Below, piece after piece: positions 1 through 11,000 of a DNA stretch of 64,000 bases. The DNA comes from JAPORY01 sp965215385. Its GTDB lineage: Bacteria; Pseudomonadota; Alphaproteobacteria; Rhodobacterales; Rhodobacteraceae. Below the pieces are notes generated by a model. That model did not search any database, had not been told where the DNA came from, and worked only from the letters and a program-made list of their open reading frames with translations. The stretch covers positions 3,286,001 through 3,350,000 of the forward strand of contig OZ244059.1 in assembly GCA_965215385.1 (NCBI GenBank), in the 5' to 3' direction. The position numbers were made by a program, and so were the translations under genes. Each line of letters opens with the position of its first letter. Within the stretch, counting starts at the first letter, position 1.

Positions 1-22
1 ATTTTCTAATCGAAGCCAAGAC

Positions 23-394
23 TAGGGAGACGCCAAACGCGCAATTTTTTGGCTTCAGCACGACCGCCTTTGCGGTTGCAGCACGACCGATTGTCACGCT
101 AGCGTGGTAAATGGTAACGAAGCTGTAATTGGAACCGGCCAACGCGGTCGCGAAGACAGAGTTCGCCGGTCAGTTGGAATCCGATTTTTCAACAAGCGAA
201 GCGGCGCGTTGCTGACATTTGCGGCGGTCGCGCTCGGCCTCGCGGATAAGGTGCCCCACGCGGGTCAGATTGGCGGCAATGACGGAAATGCCGACCATTC
301 GCGAGAATCCTTCACGGCGGAAGGAGAGGACCCGCTGCCGGCCATGATGCTCTAACCTGAACTTCAGGCAATTTTTTAGACACAGGTCTCCCTA
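23..394. mobile_element. Internally deleted insertion sequence remnant
   Basis: A perfect 9-bp inverted repeat, TAGGGAGAC at 23-31 and its complement at 386-394, brackets a 372-bp segment. The segment holds only the C-terminal coding end of a DDE transposase, read leftwards. Both ends are present but most of the transposase is missing, so this looks like an internal deletion derivative that could only move in trans. The inverted repeat is short, so the exact boundaries are uncertain. Confidence 0.5.
170..391 (-). pseudogene. Transposase C-terminal fragment
   Basis: The minus-strand frame is open from the stop at 170-172 up to an in-frame TAG at 392-394. It reads LEHHGRQRVLSFRREGF, then RMVGISVIAANLTRVGHL, then an Arg-rich tail. 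This pattern is typical of the last 60 residues of DDE transposases of the ISNCY/IS5-like type, in which a basic helix follows the catalytic Glu region. There is no start codon and no catalytic core. The homologous part starts about 35 nt inside the right inverted repeat, which fits an internal deletion. The family assignment is from memory of the motif and is tentative. Confidence 0.55.
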
Positions 395-404
395 AGGTGC
401 TGAT

Positions 405-2310
405 TTGTCGTCTTTTCGCGGGATATGGAGCCGTATCAACCGGTCTGAGTTATAGGTGCGTATTGGCTAGGTTTGATCTTGAGGAGACGGAATGCCTGCT
501 GTTGCAGAGCCGAAGGTTCGGTGACGATAGGAATCACACCCTCTGGCTTGTCATTGACGCGCATCTCGTTGATGACCATGGTGGATAGATCAGCCAGCAA
601 GGTGCGGAAGCTGTGTACGGGGAGACCGTCAGCGCCGTGCTTGGTCGACGCTTTTCGCTTTGCCGTTGTCGACGGCTGGGCGGGTTCTATCGGGGTTTTG
701 CGCGTGGATTTGGCACCCTCGTGGTCGTCACCTTGGAATAACATCGGTGCCAGTGCTTGGCGCCTGTGCCACTTCAGGTAGCGGGCCAGCATACAGAGGA
801 AGACATAGGCCCGAACCCGGTCGGCCTTATCAACATAAAAGGGCCGGTTATTTAGATCGGACTTGGCATTGCGGAAGGCACGCTCAACCGTGTCGAGGCT
901 CGTGTATGCCTCGACGGTGGCGTGGGATGAGATCGTGGCCGAGTCGAGATTGGTGCGCACGACGTACTCCCCGTCCAGCCGCGCGTCGGCGGCAATGCGC
1001 TCCTCACGCCGCTGCCACGAGATCTTCGTCTCGGTCACGATGATGTCAAAATGCTTCCCGACCTTGTTGCGATTGATTTCCCGTCCGACGGCGCGGTTGA
1101 TGGCCGCGGCATCTTTGAGATACCCCGACGACACGGCGGTCGTGATCTTTGCCAGTGCTTGTTCCGTCGCGGCCAACAGATCCTCGCGTTGGCGCGCCCG
1201 CTCCTGTTGCCGCCGCGGATTGAAGCACACCCTCAGTCGTTCACCTTGAAATGTGTCATGGGTGATCTCCGTGACCGCATCAGGCACCAACGTTTCCGGC
1301 TCTAATGGTGCCGGGTCATTCGCGGCGGTGGGTTGGAGTAATTTCCGGATATCGGCGGTTCGGAGGGCCGAGATCCAATCGATCATCGCCGGTTCCAAGT
1401 CGTCATGGCTGCGGCGGGTAGTCATCATGCCGCGATCACCCACCAGCGCGACCCGCTGCAGCCCAAAGCGCTGACGGAGTTTGTTCACCGGTGTCGCCAA
1501 AGTGGTGGGATCGGCGGGCGTTCCCCGCGAACACTTCAATCGCGATCGGACAGCCGTTTTGACGCGCACAGCAGCCCATACACGATTTGTTGCTTCCCCT
1601 TCTTACCATCGCGGTTATAACCGAACTGGGTCAAGGGACAACACGACCCTTCCAAGTCGCTCGACGAGACATCATACAACAGCAAGGTCTTCTCCGCGTC
1701 GAGGTGGCACTTGGCCAGCGTTTTCTCGATCCAATCTTGACGGGTTTTGAGCCCGTCGAGCATCGCTAGGACTTCGTTGCCAGTGACGTCCCCGAGAGCC
1801 AAGAGTGGCCCGAGTCTGTGCGCGGCGGTCGCCGCCGATAACCGCCGCGAGGTCGCCAACTTTGAAGCGGTCTCTAGCACCTGCGCGACGATGGTTGCCA
1901 AGGCCAGCCTCCGCTCACGGCCCGAACGCCGGCCGAGGAGCCGCTCGAAACCAAGATTCTTGGCGGTTGCGAGCACCGCAACCACCGCCCCGTGCGGATA
2001 GGATCGCTGCACCGTCATCAGGGCGCCGAGGGTCGAAACGGCGATGCCGCCCTTGAGCACAGCGCGAAAGCTCGCTATGATCTCTGGCGGCAGCGACTTG
2101 AGGTTCGTGATAGTCTTCTTGCGGATACGCTTACCCTCGCGCCAGTGCTCGCGGAGCAGAATTGCGGGTTTATTGGTCTGGTTTGAAACGATATCAATTG
2201 AGAGTGCAATGAGTGTTCTCGTGGCGATTGGTTTATGAGAACCTCCATCTGTCGACCCTTGCTGGGTATGTTTAGACCAAATGCACCATAACCGCGATTT
2301 TGCAGGCTCT
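405..2310. mobile_element. IS1634-type insertion sequence (approximate limits)
   Basis: The element is defined by its frameshifted transposase gene. Imperfect terminal repeats are suggested by TCGCGGGATATGGAGC near 417-431 and, on the other strand, TCGCGGTTATGGTGC near 2282-2297. The two strings differ by an indel and a few bases, so the limits are approximate. I could not identify a target duplication. The element lies directly beside the remnant at 23-394, making the window's left edge an IS cluster. Confidence 0.5.
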
Positions 2311-2336
2311 ATGCGGTATATTAACCATAAACCCAC
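436..2336 (-). pseudogene. IS1634-family transposase, two frameshifts
   Basis: The N-terminal frame (2336 down to 1536) reads SIDIV...KPAILLREHWREGK, then a DDE-type segment with LLYDVSSSDLEGSC and FGYNRDGKKGKQQIVYGLL, typical of IS1634-type transposases. The C-terminal frame (1569 down to 436) continues with ADPTTLATPVNKLRQRFG, LVGDRGMM and the AFRNAKSDLNNRPF / RVRAYVFLCMLARYL block. A short middle frame, NGCPIAIEVFAGN, links them. The gene therefore carries two +1 shifts, one at the T4 run at 1557-1560 and one at the GGG at 1516-1518 (plus-strand bases). The family's usual N-terminus begins near the SIDIV residues at about 2211, so the upstream ATG at 2336 may not be the real start. The element is not expected to make full-length transposase unless the shifts are sequencing errors. 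Confidence 0.85.
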
Positions 2337-2447
2337 CGACAGAACGATCTGAATGCCCGCCGTGAACCGGCTACGTTATGGGAACATAATGGCAGGTAGA
2401 GGGGGCAATAAATTGCCATTTAAGGTGATAAATCAAGTACTTAAGCG

Positions 2448-3455
2448 ATGATGCGGCAAATGAAGTTCAGGTTAGAAGAAGCATTGGTGCACTTATCGCA
2501 ACTCGCCAACGATTCCCTTGCACTTTGGGACCTACCGCCGAACGCCTCGGCACGGCTGATTAATGTTTCTGAGAACGCAACATACCTCGTTGAAGCGCCC
2601 GACGAGCATCAGTCAGTCCTGCGAATTCATCGTGAAAACTACCACACGCGTCGCGCAATCGAATGCGAACTAGCCTGGTTGGATGCTTTAACCGAAGACA
2701 AAGTTGTGACGACGCCAGGTTACTATCATGGAATTAACGGCGATGCGATCCAAGAGGCTTTTTCGCCGGTATTAAATGAGACGCGCTTTTTGGTATTATT
2801 TCATTTTGTGGCGGGGACCGCGCCGGATGAGGGTGGCGATATAACCGGCGGATTCCAAGAACTTGGTGGGCTGGCAGCTCGGTGTCATTCCCACGCAATC
2901 GCTTGGGAAAAACCCGTGCCTTTTGAGCGGCTGACTTGGGATATTGCGGCGGTGTTTGGCGATAATCCAACTTGGGGAAATTGGCGCGACGGCCCTGATG
3001 TAACGGCTGATATTCGCAATGTTCTGGAGAGTGTTGAACGAGCGATCCGAGATCGATTGCTAAAGTATGGTAAATCCTCCGAGCGGTATAATCTGATTCA
3101 TGCTGATATGCGGCTGGCTAATCTCCTCGTAGACGCTGGTTCTACCCGACTAATTGATTTTGATGATTGTGGCTACGGTTGGCTAATGTATGACTTTGCC
3201 GCCGCTATTAGCTTTATTGAGGATGATCCCCGAATTCCCGATTGCAAAGCGGCATGGCTGCGAGGTTATCAAGCGGTTAGGCCTCTCAATCATGCCGATA
3301 TTAGTGAAATTGATACTTTTATCATGCTGAGACGAATGGCTCTTCTCGCTTGGATTGGAAGTCACATCGAAGCCCCTGAACCGCAGGAATTAGCACCGGG
3401 GTTTGCGCAAACGACGGCACGGCTGGGAAAAGAATGGTTGGATGGTTTGACATGA
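2448..3455 (+). CDS. APH-type phosphotransferase (kinase-like)
   Basis: This 335-residue protein has the aminoglycoside phosphotransferase/homoserine kinase-like fold signature. The catalytic loop is HADMRLANLLV (His218, Asp220, Asn225) and the metal-binding loop is LIDFDDCGYG (Asp237), followed by MYDFAAAISF. An ATP-lobe segment near residues 45-75 (VLRIHRENYHTRRAIECEL) supplies the conserved basic residue. The family phosphorylates small hydroxyl metabolites or antibiotics; the substrate cannot be told from sequence. Starts at 2448, 2451 and 2460 are all possible because no strong ribosome-binding site is present. The stop overlaps the start of the next gene (ATGA at 3452), so the two were built as an operon; the partner is a cysteine hydrolase, which argues for a catabolic role rather than drug resistance. 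Confidence 0.85.
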   Translation: MMRQMKFRLEEALVHLSQLANDSLALWDLPPNASARLINVSENATYLVEAPDEHQSVLRIHRENYHTRRAIECELAWLDALTEDKVVTTPGYYHGINGDAIQEAFSPVLNETRFLVLFHFVAGTAPDEGGDITGGFQELGGLAARCHSHAIAWEKPVPFERLTWDIAAVFGDNPTWGNWRDGPDVTADIRNVLESVERAIRDRLLKYGKSSERYNLIHADMRLANLLVDAGSTRLIDFDDCGYGWLMYDFAAAISFIEDDPRIPDCKAAWLRGYQAVRPLNHADISEIDTFIMLRRMALLAWIGSHIEAPEPQELAPGFAQTTARLGKEWLDGLT

Positions 3456-4122
3456 ACTGGAAGACAGCATTTCGAAGCTTTTATTACGAGAATGCTGAGG
3501 TATCAGAGGATATCAGGCTGGTTGCGGCAAGTACCGCCCTACTGGTGATTGATATCCAAAAAACGTTCTTGGAAGTTCCAGAAGATCAAACTGAGGCGCA
3601 CCGTTGGCAGCCTTTTTTTTGATCGGATGCATGAGACTGTTATTCCAACCACTGTGGACCTTATTGCGTGGTGCCGAGAGACCGGCGTAGAGGTGATCTA
3701 TGCCCGAATTGTGTACCTAAAAGCGGACGGACGGGATCGGTCGCTGAGCCAAAAAAAAGCCTGGCTTCAATTACTTGTTGTTACTGAAAAATTCGAAAGA
3801 AAGCCGGATTGCTCCGGAACTTAAGCGGAATGACGATGAAATCGTCATCACCAAGTCAACGGATAGTGCGTTAACGGGGACCAATTCACGATTGATATTA
3901 CGCAACATGGAAATCAATGATGTCATCGTTGCTGGCATTCTCACTGATCAGTGCGTTAGTTCTACCGTCAGGTCGCTGTGCGATGAGAGCTTTAACGTTA
4001 TTGTTGTTGAGGCTTGCTGCGCGGCTGTAACCGCCGCTCTGCACCGTCATGAACTTGAAGTCATAAACATGATTTACTGTCATGTTGTGAGTTCGCAGGA
4101 GTTGAAGTCACTTCTCTACTGA
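3452..4122 (+). pseudogene. Isochorismatase-like cysteine hydrolase, frame broken twice
   Basis: Three successive frames join into one isochorismatase/N-carbamoylsarcosine amidase-type hydrolase of about 220 residues. Frame one starts at the ATGA overlap with the kinase gene and carries ALLVIDIQKTF (catalytic Asp). Frame two begins after the T8 run at 3613-3620 and carries IARIVYLKADGRDRSL. Frame three follows the A8 run at 3751-3758 and carries VITKSTDSALTGTN (catalytic Lys) and VAGILTDQCVSSTV (catalytic Cys). Each junction needs removal of one base from the run. All catalytic residues remain, so the breaks are either recent, slippage-reversible, or base-calling errors in homopolymers. Such enzymes hydrolyse amide or ether bonds of small molecules; the substrate is unknown. 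Confidence 0.8.
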
Positions 4123-4320
4123 CCTTGTTCCCGAACAAATAAGTTTTCTTTGATGTATCGCTTCAGTGTCGAAAGACCTAGCGCGAATGCGGTATTGTCA
4201 CCTTGCTAATACTGTATAGGCAACCAAGACTTGGGGGAAAAAGGCTACGCAACCGTTGGGTGGTCTTGTTGTTTCTCTCGTCGTAATGAGGTATGGTGCT
4301 GGTTGCAAAAAGAGGGTGGC

Positions 4321-5463
4321 ATGACCTTCAAGTTTATTCACACGGCGGATTGGCAAATCGGTGCGCCTTTCGCATCTTTCGGCATCGATCTCGCTGCGAG
4401 ATTGGCTGACGCACGGCTAAGTATGATTGCAACGATTGGTCAGCTCGCGACTAACAGCGAGGTGACAAATATATTCGTGGCTGGCGACGTTTGGGACAGC
4501 GAGCAGCCGTCCAACAGTATGGTGCGCCAGCCGCTTGATCTCATGGCTGGATTTGACAACGTTATTTGGTGGCTGATGCCGGGCAATCACGATCCTTACC
4601 GCCATAACATGCTCTGGTCACGAATTGCCGACCTCGCACCGGCGAACGTCCGTCTCCTGTTGGAACCAACACCGGTTGAGGTCGCGCCAGCGGTTTGGTT
4701 GTTGCCAGCACCGTGGATCAGTAAATCCCCGGGTCGCGATCTCACAGAATGGATGGATATCGCTGAACTCCCGCAGGAGGCGATCAAAATCGGCCTCGGA
4801 CACGGTTCAATCGTTGATTTCTCATCGTCGAATGCCGAGCGCGGTGATGCGGGAATAAACTCGACTATTGATCCAAAACGCGTTGATCTTGCGCAGCTTG
4901 ATTACCTCGCGCTGGGAGATTGGCACGGAGCACTGAAAATCACCGACCGGATCTGGTATTCCGGAACACCGGAAACCGATCGCTTTCCGCAAAACAATCC
5001 GGGTCACGTATTACTGGTGGCGGTCGCAAAGGCCAGCAAACCCCAAGTTGAGTTGATTAAGACCAGTACATTCGACTGGGAGAAACTTGATATTGCCTGC
5101 CTGCCTGATGGAGATGAATTTCCAGACATTGATCGTCTTGAGCGGTTGGGGTCGCTGCGCAATACTCTCATTCAAATAAATTTCTCGGGGCAACTCAGCC
5201 AGAAAAACTGGCTGGCGGTAGAGGCGCGGCTTCAGGCTCTAAAGGAACGCGCCGCTTTTCTGGATGTGCGCACCGATGAACTGACCCAGCTGGTTTATGC
5301 TGAGGATCTTGACGAACTCGATCAGGGGGGCAGTGTTCGAATGGCTGCGGAGCACCTGCTGGCAATAAAGGAAAGCGACGAGACACCTAGCGAGACCAAG
5401 AAAATCGCCGAAGATGCATTATGCTTACTCCTTTCATATTCCCAAGATGAGGCGAAAGCATGA
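4321..5463 (+). CDS. SbcD/YhaO-like DNA repair metallophosphoesterase
   Basis: This 380-residue calcineurin-type phosphoesterase has the full metal-ligand set: FIHTADWQIG (motif I), VAGDVWD (II), MPGNHDPYRHN (III), GLGHGSIVDF (IV) and LALGDWHGALK (V). These match SbcD/Mre11 and the YhaO subgroup, which cut DNA ends with Mn2+ together with an SMC-like ATPase partner. I start it at 4321 because AGAGGG precedes that ATG at good spacing and the motif I residues begin at once; an upstream in-frame ATG at 4231 would add 30 unlike residues. The C-terminal 100 residues form the capping region. The stop overlaps the next start by 4 nt (ATGA), so synthesis of the two subunits is probably coupled. Confidence 0.9.
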   Translation: MTFKFIHTADWQIGAPFASFGIDLAARLADARLSMIATIGQLATNSEVTNIFVAGDVWDSEQPSNSMVRQPLDLMAGFDNVIWWLMPGNHDPYRHNMLWSRIADLAPANVRLLLEPTPVEVAPAVWLLPAPWISKSPGRDLTEWMDIAELPQEAIKIGLGHGSIVDFSSSNAERGDAGINSTIDPKRVDLAQLDYLALGDWHGALKITDRIWYSGTPETDRFPQNNPGHVLLVAVAKASKPQVELIKTSTFDWEKLDIACLPDGDEFPDIDRLERLGSLRNTLIQINFSGQLSQKNWLAVEARLQALKERAAFLDVRTDELTQLVYAEDLDELDQGGSVRMAAEHLLAIKESDETPSETKKIAEDALCLLLSYSQDEAKA

Positions 5464-8084
5464 GATTGATAGCAATCCGGATGCGTCACGTCCGAAGATT
5501 TGGATTCCAGGGCGTGGCAATTGAGAATATTCCAGCTGGCTTATCAATGCTCGCTGCCCCGAACGAGTTTGGCAAAACGACATTGTTTGATGCGCTGCGC
5601 GCCGTGTTATTCCAAAAACACTCGGCCAAGAATGTAATCACCAAGGGTCTGACTGCCATCAATGGCACGGCACCCGTTATCGAAGTTGACTTCGTGAGCG
5701 ACGGCGAGCGTTATCGATTGTCAAAGCGTTTTCTGCGAAGTCCGTTCGCCGAACTCATCCATTTGGAGACAGGGCAGCGCACCAAGGCCAACGATGAAGC
5801 CCATGACTGGATGATAAATGTGGTCGGGGCAAACAAAGCCGGCGAGGGTCCAACTGGATTGCTATGGGTTGAGCAAGGAGCCTCAATGAAAGCTCCCGAA
5901 GCGGGAGAGGCAGGAAAATCCCTTCTCGCTAACCTGCTCGAACATGAAGTTGGCGATGTTACTGGCGGTGAGCGTTCGCGCCGACTATTGATGCGAGTCC
6001 AAACCGAGCTTGCTAAATATGTTACACAACACGGCAATCCCAAAATTGGGCGATACAAGTCCCTCCTGACGGCACTTGAAGACGGCAAGACGAAGATCAG
6101 AGAGCTTGAAGAGCGGCGCAGTGCGTCCGAAAATTTACTCACCGAACTTGGTCAGGTATCAAAAGCAATCGCGTTTTTATCGGCCCCCGACCATCGGCAG
6201 CGACTTGAGACAGAACTAACCGCTGCCCAGCGGGTATTGGCGGCGGCGCGTGAGGCCGAAAAGCTACTAGACACCCTTCGCAATAATCTCGGTGATAAGA
6301 GTGCCGCGGTGATGCGATGTCAGGGAGATCTGCAACTCTTTGAAAATCAAGTGCAACAGACCAAAGAACTGCAAGCCACGCTCGCGGCAAACGAATCTAC
6401 TCGAGCGAAGTGGGCCGCCCAGTCCGAGATAGCCAAATCTGCACTAGTGACGGCACAAGATCACGAAACCAAGTCCCGCGAGAAGCGCCAAGCGGCCGAG
6501 AAAGTAGCGAAGCTCCGCACCCGCGCAGATGTGGAAATAGCGGCGAGGGAACAATCCCAAAAGCTAAAGAGGACATTAGAGGAAGCGAACCGCGTCAGCG
6601 GGGAATGCGCGACACTGATCGGTCAGCGAAACCAAAACTCAATTACGGCGGCGGTACTTGATCAGTTTAAGGCCGCGCAACTCGAGGTGGCTCGTCATCA
6701 GGCTCGTTTGGATGTCATGCGCCCGACCTTGACGCCGGAACTGAGTCCGCTCGGTCAGGCAACGGTGCGCTTAGACGGCAACGTCATAGCGGGCGTTGCC
6801 AATCTGACCGGTCGACAAGTGTTATCTCTTGGGGAGCTTGGCAAACTCACTATTGCAGTGGTAGATCCCGCTGATGCGAAAGCCGACCTCGATGACGCTA
6901 CCGAAACTCTGGCAGGATTATTTGCCGAGCATCGTGTCGAAACTACTAAACAGGCCGAGGAACGCGCCACCGAGCGGCGCGAACTCGAACGCAAGATTGA
7001 GCGGCTGCAAATTCGACTCGAACAATTGGCACCTGACGGCTTGACGGCACTGCAAACCGAATATCAAGCAGCATGCGCCGTTCTTTCCGACGATACATTG
7101 TCGCAAGACGACGTTGATCAATTACCAGATTTGGCGACGGCTGAGCGCCTCCGGGAAGCGGCACGGGATGAATACGATCGGTGCCGAGACCATCGCGAAA
7201 TGGCAGAAGCCGAGCACAATAGTGTGGTTTCAGAGTTGGCGGCGGTGAAGTCAGCCCTTGCACACGGCACCGAACAGTTAGAAACCTTACATACCCAAAT
7301 CGGATTGCCGAGCGAGTGGGAGCAAAGGTTCGCGGGCTATAAGGCCGCCTATCAGACGGCGCAGCAGGCAGAAGCTGATCTCAAGAGTAAGATCGCGTCC
7401 AAGGAAGCCGCTGCTCCCTCACTGGAAACCGCTGAAATTGACGTTAGACGCTTGGAGTCCGCAAAGTCGACCAATGACAAAAAGCTTTCGGAAAAAAGAA
7501 TCCGAGAAGCCGAGGTCAAGCGCGACCTTGCGGCGATTTCTGAAACGGGACCTGATGAGGAGTTGGCAAACCTACAGCAGCAGCAGGTTTCGTTACACCG
7601 ACAGCTATCTGGGGTTGAAGCACACATCGCTGCGCTTCGGCTTTTAGAGAAAGAACTACGACGAGCGCAGGAGTCACTACAAGAAGCCTTCCTTCGACCG
7701 GTCTCCAATGAGTTGCATCCACTGCTCGCAATGGTCTTGCCGGACGCCAAAGTCTCGTTGGGAGAAGATTTCAACGCCGATGGGATTGTACGCGCTGGCA
7801 GGAGCGAAGAGGTCGAGGTGCTGAGCGGCGGCACGCAAGAGCAGGTTGCGGTTTTAACCCGCCTTGCGTTCGCCCGGCTTATGGCAAAGCGCGGACGAGA
7901 AATGCCGGTGATTTTGGATGACGCACTTGTATGGTGTGACGACAGTCGACTAGAAGGAATTTTTCGAGCCCTACATTCAGCCGCAAAGGATATCCAATGT
8001 CTCGTTCTCACCTGTCATGAGCGAGGGTTTTCGACCTTGGGCGCCCACCACCTCGCTGTCAAGAACTGGCCAGAGTCGGAATAA
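5460..8084 (+). CDS. SbcC/YhaN-like SMC-type ATPase
   Basis: This is an 874-residue ATPase of the SbcC/Rad50 superfamily. The N-terminal half-domain has a P-loop APNEFGKTTL at residues 33-42, with Ala in place of the usual first Gly. The C-terminal half has the ABC signature LSGGTQEQ near 788 and Walker B PVILDDAL near 816, followed by a His switch in LTCHERGF. Residues from about 200 to 720 are rich in Glu, Arg, Ala and Leu and look like long coiled coils. I see no CxxC zinc hook in the middle, which separates it from canonical SbcC and resembles the YhaN type. It should form a complex with the SbcD-like protein at 4321. The next gene starts 10 nt downstream. Confidence 0.88.
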   Translation: MRLIAIRMRHVRRFGFQGVAIENIPAGLSMLAAPNEFGKTTLFDALRAVLFQKHSAKNVITKGLTAINGTAPVIEVDFVSDGERYRLSKRFLRSPFAELIHLETGQRTKANDEAHDWMINVVGANKAGEGPTGLLWVEQGASMKAPEAGEAGKSLLANLLEHEVGDVTGGERSRRLLMRVQTELAKYVTQHGNPKIGRYKSLLTALEDGKTKIRELEERRSASENLLTELGQVSKAIAFLSAPDHRQRLETELTAAQRVLAAAREAEKLLDTLRNNLGDKSAAVMRCQGDLQLFENQVQQTKELQATLAANESTRAKWAAQSEIAKSALVTAQDHETKSREKRQAAEKVAKLRTRADVEIAAREQSQKLKRTLEEANRVSGECATLIGQRNQNSITAAVLDQFKAAQLEVARHQARLDVMRPTLTPELSPLGQATVRLDGNVIAGVANLTGRQVLSLGELGKLTIAVVDPADAKADLDDATETLAGLFAEHRVETTKQAEERATERRELERKIERLQIRLEQLAPDGLTALQTEYQAACAVLSDDTLSQDDVDQLPDLATAERLREAARDEYDRCRDHREMAEAEHNSVVSELAAVKSALAHGTEQLETLHTQIGLPSEWEQRFAGYKAAYQTAQQAEADLKSKIASKEAAAPSLETAEIDVRRLESAKSTNDKKLSEKRIREAEVKRDLAAISETGPDEELANLQQQQVSLHRQLSGVEAHIAALRLLEKELRRAQESLQEAFLRPVSNELHPLLAMVLPDAKVSLGEDFNADGIVRAGRSEEVEVLSGGTQEQVAVLTRLAFARLMAKRGREMPVILDDALVWCDDSRLEGIFRALHSAAKDIQCLVLTCHERGFSTLGAHHLAVKNWPESE

Positions 8085-8093
8085 AGCCGAGCC

Positions 8094-11000
8094 ATGCAGT
8101 ATCGAAACGGCCAATATCTGTACTCCCCGAGCGACCTCATTGCTTTCATGGAATCGCCATTTGGTTCGGCGATGGATCGCCGACTACTTCACGACTCCTC
8201 GCTCAAAGAAAAAATTGATCCGAGAGATCAATTACTCGAATTCTTGACAAACAAAGGTCATGCGCATGAAGAAAATTACGTATTAAAGCTGAAAGACCAA
8301 GGGCGCAAAGTCGTTGAGATTAGCGGTGACGATGCAACGAAAGCCCAAGCCACGATAGCGGCAATGGAATCTGGCCAAGATATCATTACGCAAGGATACC
8401 TGACCGATGGAGAGTTTGCTGGTTTGGCAGATTTCATTGTGCGAGTGCCCGGAACCTCACGGCTTGGGGTCTGGCACTATGAGGCTTGGGACAGCAAATT
8501 ATCAAGATCTCTTAAGCCGTACTTCATTGTGCAGCTTTGCTGTTACTCGCAGCTTCTTGAGGGAATTCAGGGACGTTTGCCAGATGAAATCGTTGTGGTT
8601 ACCGGTGATAGCGAACAACATCGACTGCGCCTGTTGGATTATTACGCCTACTACAAATCATTACGGGCGGCGTTTGTCGAAGCGCACGGGGCGCCACTAG
8701 ATGAACTCCCCGATCCGGCCCTGAGTTCAGAATATGGCCGTTGGGAAAATCTTGCGAAGTCGATTTTGGAGGAGCGGGATCACCTATCTCGGGTCGCCAA
8801 CATTCGCCGAAACCAGATCGCCAAACTTGAAGCGGCTGGCATTCAGACGATGGCGCAGCTAGCCGCTACCGACCTGGCGCGTATTGCACGGATGGATGAC
8901 GGCATCTTTGCGCGTCTTAGGGAGCAGGCGCAGCTGCAAGTCCGTTCGATCGGGCAAGAGAGACCAGCTTATCGAGTTTTGAACCGGCTTAACGGTAGCC
9001 GCTCGGAACTGGCTGCCGATAATTCCGCGGAGAGCATACAGTTGAATGACGGCGACTCGGCGCAGCAAAAGGGGCAAGCACGGCTGCAACTCGGTTCGGT
9101 CAGGCCAGATCGGTCGGCAAATCGCGTCTTAGATCCGCCAGTTAACCGACCGCTTGGGCTAGAGGCCTTACCGCCAAAAAGTCGGGGTGATATTTTCTTC
9201 GACATTGAAGGATTGCCCACAGTTGAAGGCGGGCTTGAGTATTTGTGGGGCGCGACATTCTATGAAGTCAGTGGTGAGAGAGCCTATCGTGACTTCTGGG
9301 GGCATGATTCGACAACGGAGCGCGACGCATTTCGCGATTTTGTCGACTGGGCTCTCGACCGTTGGATGAAATTTCCTGATATGCACATCTACCATTACGG
9401 CGCCTATGAGATTTCGGCGTTACGCAAATTAATGGGGCGTCACGGTTTGCGTGAGCGTGAAATCGATACGCTACTGCGCAAAAATGTGTTTGTCGATCTG
9501 TTCGCAATCGTTCGACACGGATTGCGGCTCGGAGAACCACGCTATTCAATCAAGAATGTCGAGCGTCTTTACCGTCCCGTTCGCACGACCGATGTCGCCT
9601 CAGGCAGTGAAAGTATCGTCGTTTATGAAGCCTGGCGAGAAAATCCAGATGGCGACGATTGGCAATCATCAGAAGTGCTGAGGTCAATCCGCGATTATAA
9701 TATTGATGACTGTGACTCGACGGAAGAATTAGTCAATTGGCTACGAAGTCAACAGTTGGCCAGGGGGATTGCGTATCGTCCCTTTTCGAACGGCGATACA
9801 ACGGACACGACGGTCTCTCCTGACCCAAATGCCGATTTGAAACAGCGCTTGATCAACGCGATTAACGCTGCAGAGGATGAGGCGTTTGTGCCGGTACTAC
9901 AGTTGTTTTACGACTGTATCGATTTTCACCACCGAGAGAGTAAGCCAACTTGGTGGCGATATTTTGAGCGGCTCGTGATGACGGGCGATGAATTGTATGA
10001 CGACCCTGACTGCCTCGTTGGCGTTACCCGCATCGAACGGGTTCCTTTTCACGAACCAAATGCTCAAAGTCCGCCGTTCGAGTACCAATTTGATATCGAC
10101 CAAACCTTCAGAGGGCGCCCAAAGAGATTCCATGTGCTTGAGCATGCGGGACTAAAGATCACGACTCATAACTATGATCCCCAGAACGGCCTATTGCAGT
10201 TTCGGCCCGCGAAAGATCTGCCCGAAATCATGACGTTGATCCCGGATGAATACGTGCATCCCGCATCAATCCCGGACGCAATGATCAGTGTGATCAAGAG
10301 CGTTCTTGATGCCCCGGATGAACCCAAAGCAATCACCGATTTACTCAAGCGCGAGTCGCCAAGGTTTTTGTCAAGTCAGCCACAGCATTTACCGGTCGAG
10401 AGTAATGACGTTTTGGCGGGCACCAAGGTTGCGGCCCGTGCATTGGACGATAGCTATCTTTGCATTCAAGGGCCGCCGGGAGCTGGGAAGTCGTATACGG
10501 CAAAATATGTCATTCATGATCTCCTTGCTGCCGGCAAAACGATCGGTATCGCTTCTAATAGCCACAAAGCGATCAACCATTTGTTGTCGGCGGTGGCAAG
10601 TGAATCGTCTGACCGCACTGCGGAAACGACGTTTATCAAGGTTCAGTCCAATGCTGATGATCCAATTTTCAAGGGCGTCGGTGTTCAGCATATTAATACA
10701 GCATCGAGTCTGACTATTCCGCGGGGCGCGTGTATTGGCGGAACGGCGTGGACCTTTGCACACAACAACTGCTGTGATCAATTCGACTATCTCTTTATTG
10801 ATGAGGCTGGACAAGTATCCTTGGCCAATTTGATCGCTATGAGCCGCTCTGCGAAAAACCTGATTCTTATGGGCGATCAGATGCAACTCGCGCAGCCCAT
10901 CCAAGGTGACCATCCGGGGGACAGCGGACTCTCGGTGCTTGATTATCTATTGCAGGAACAACCCGTTATTGACCCGCTCAAGGGCGTATTTCTGCCCAAA

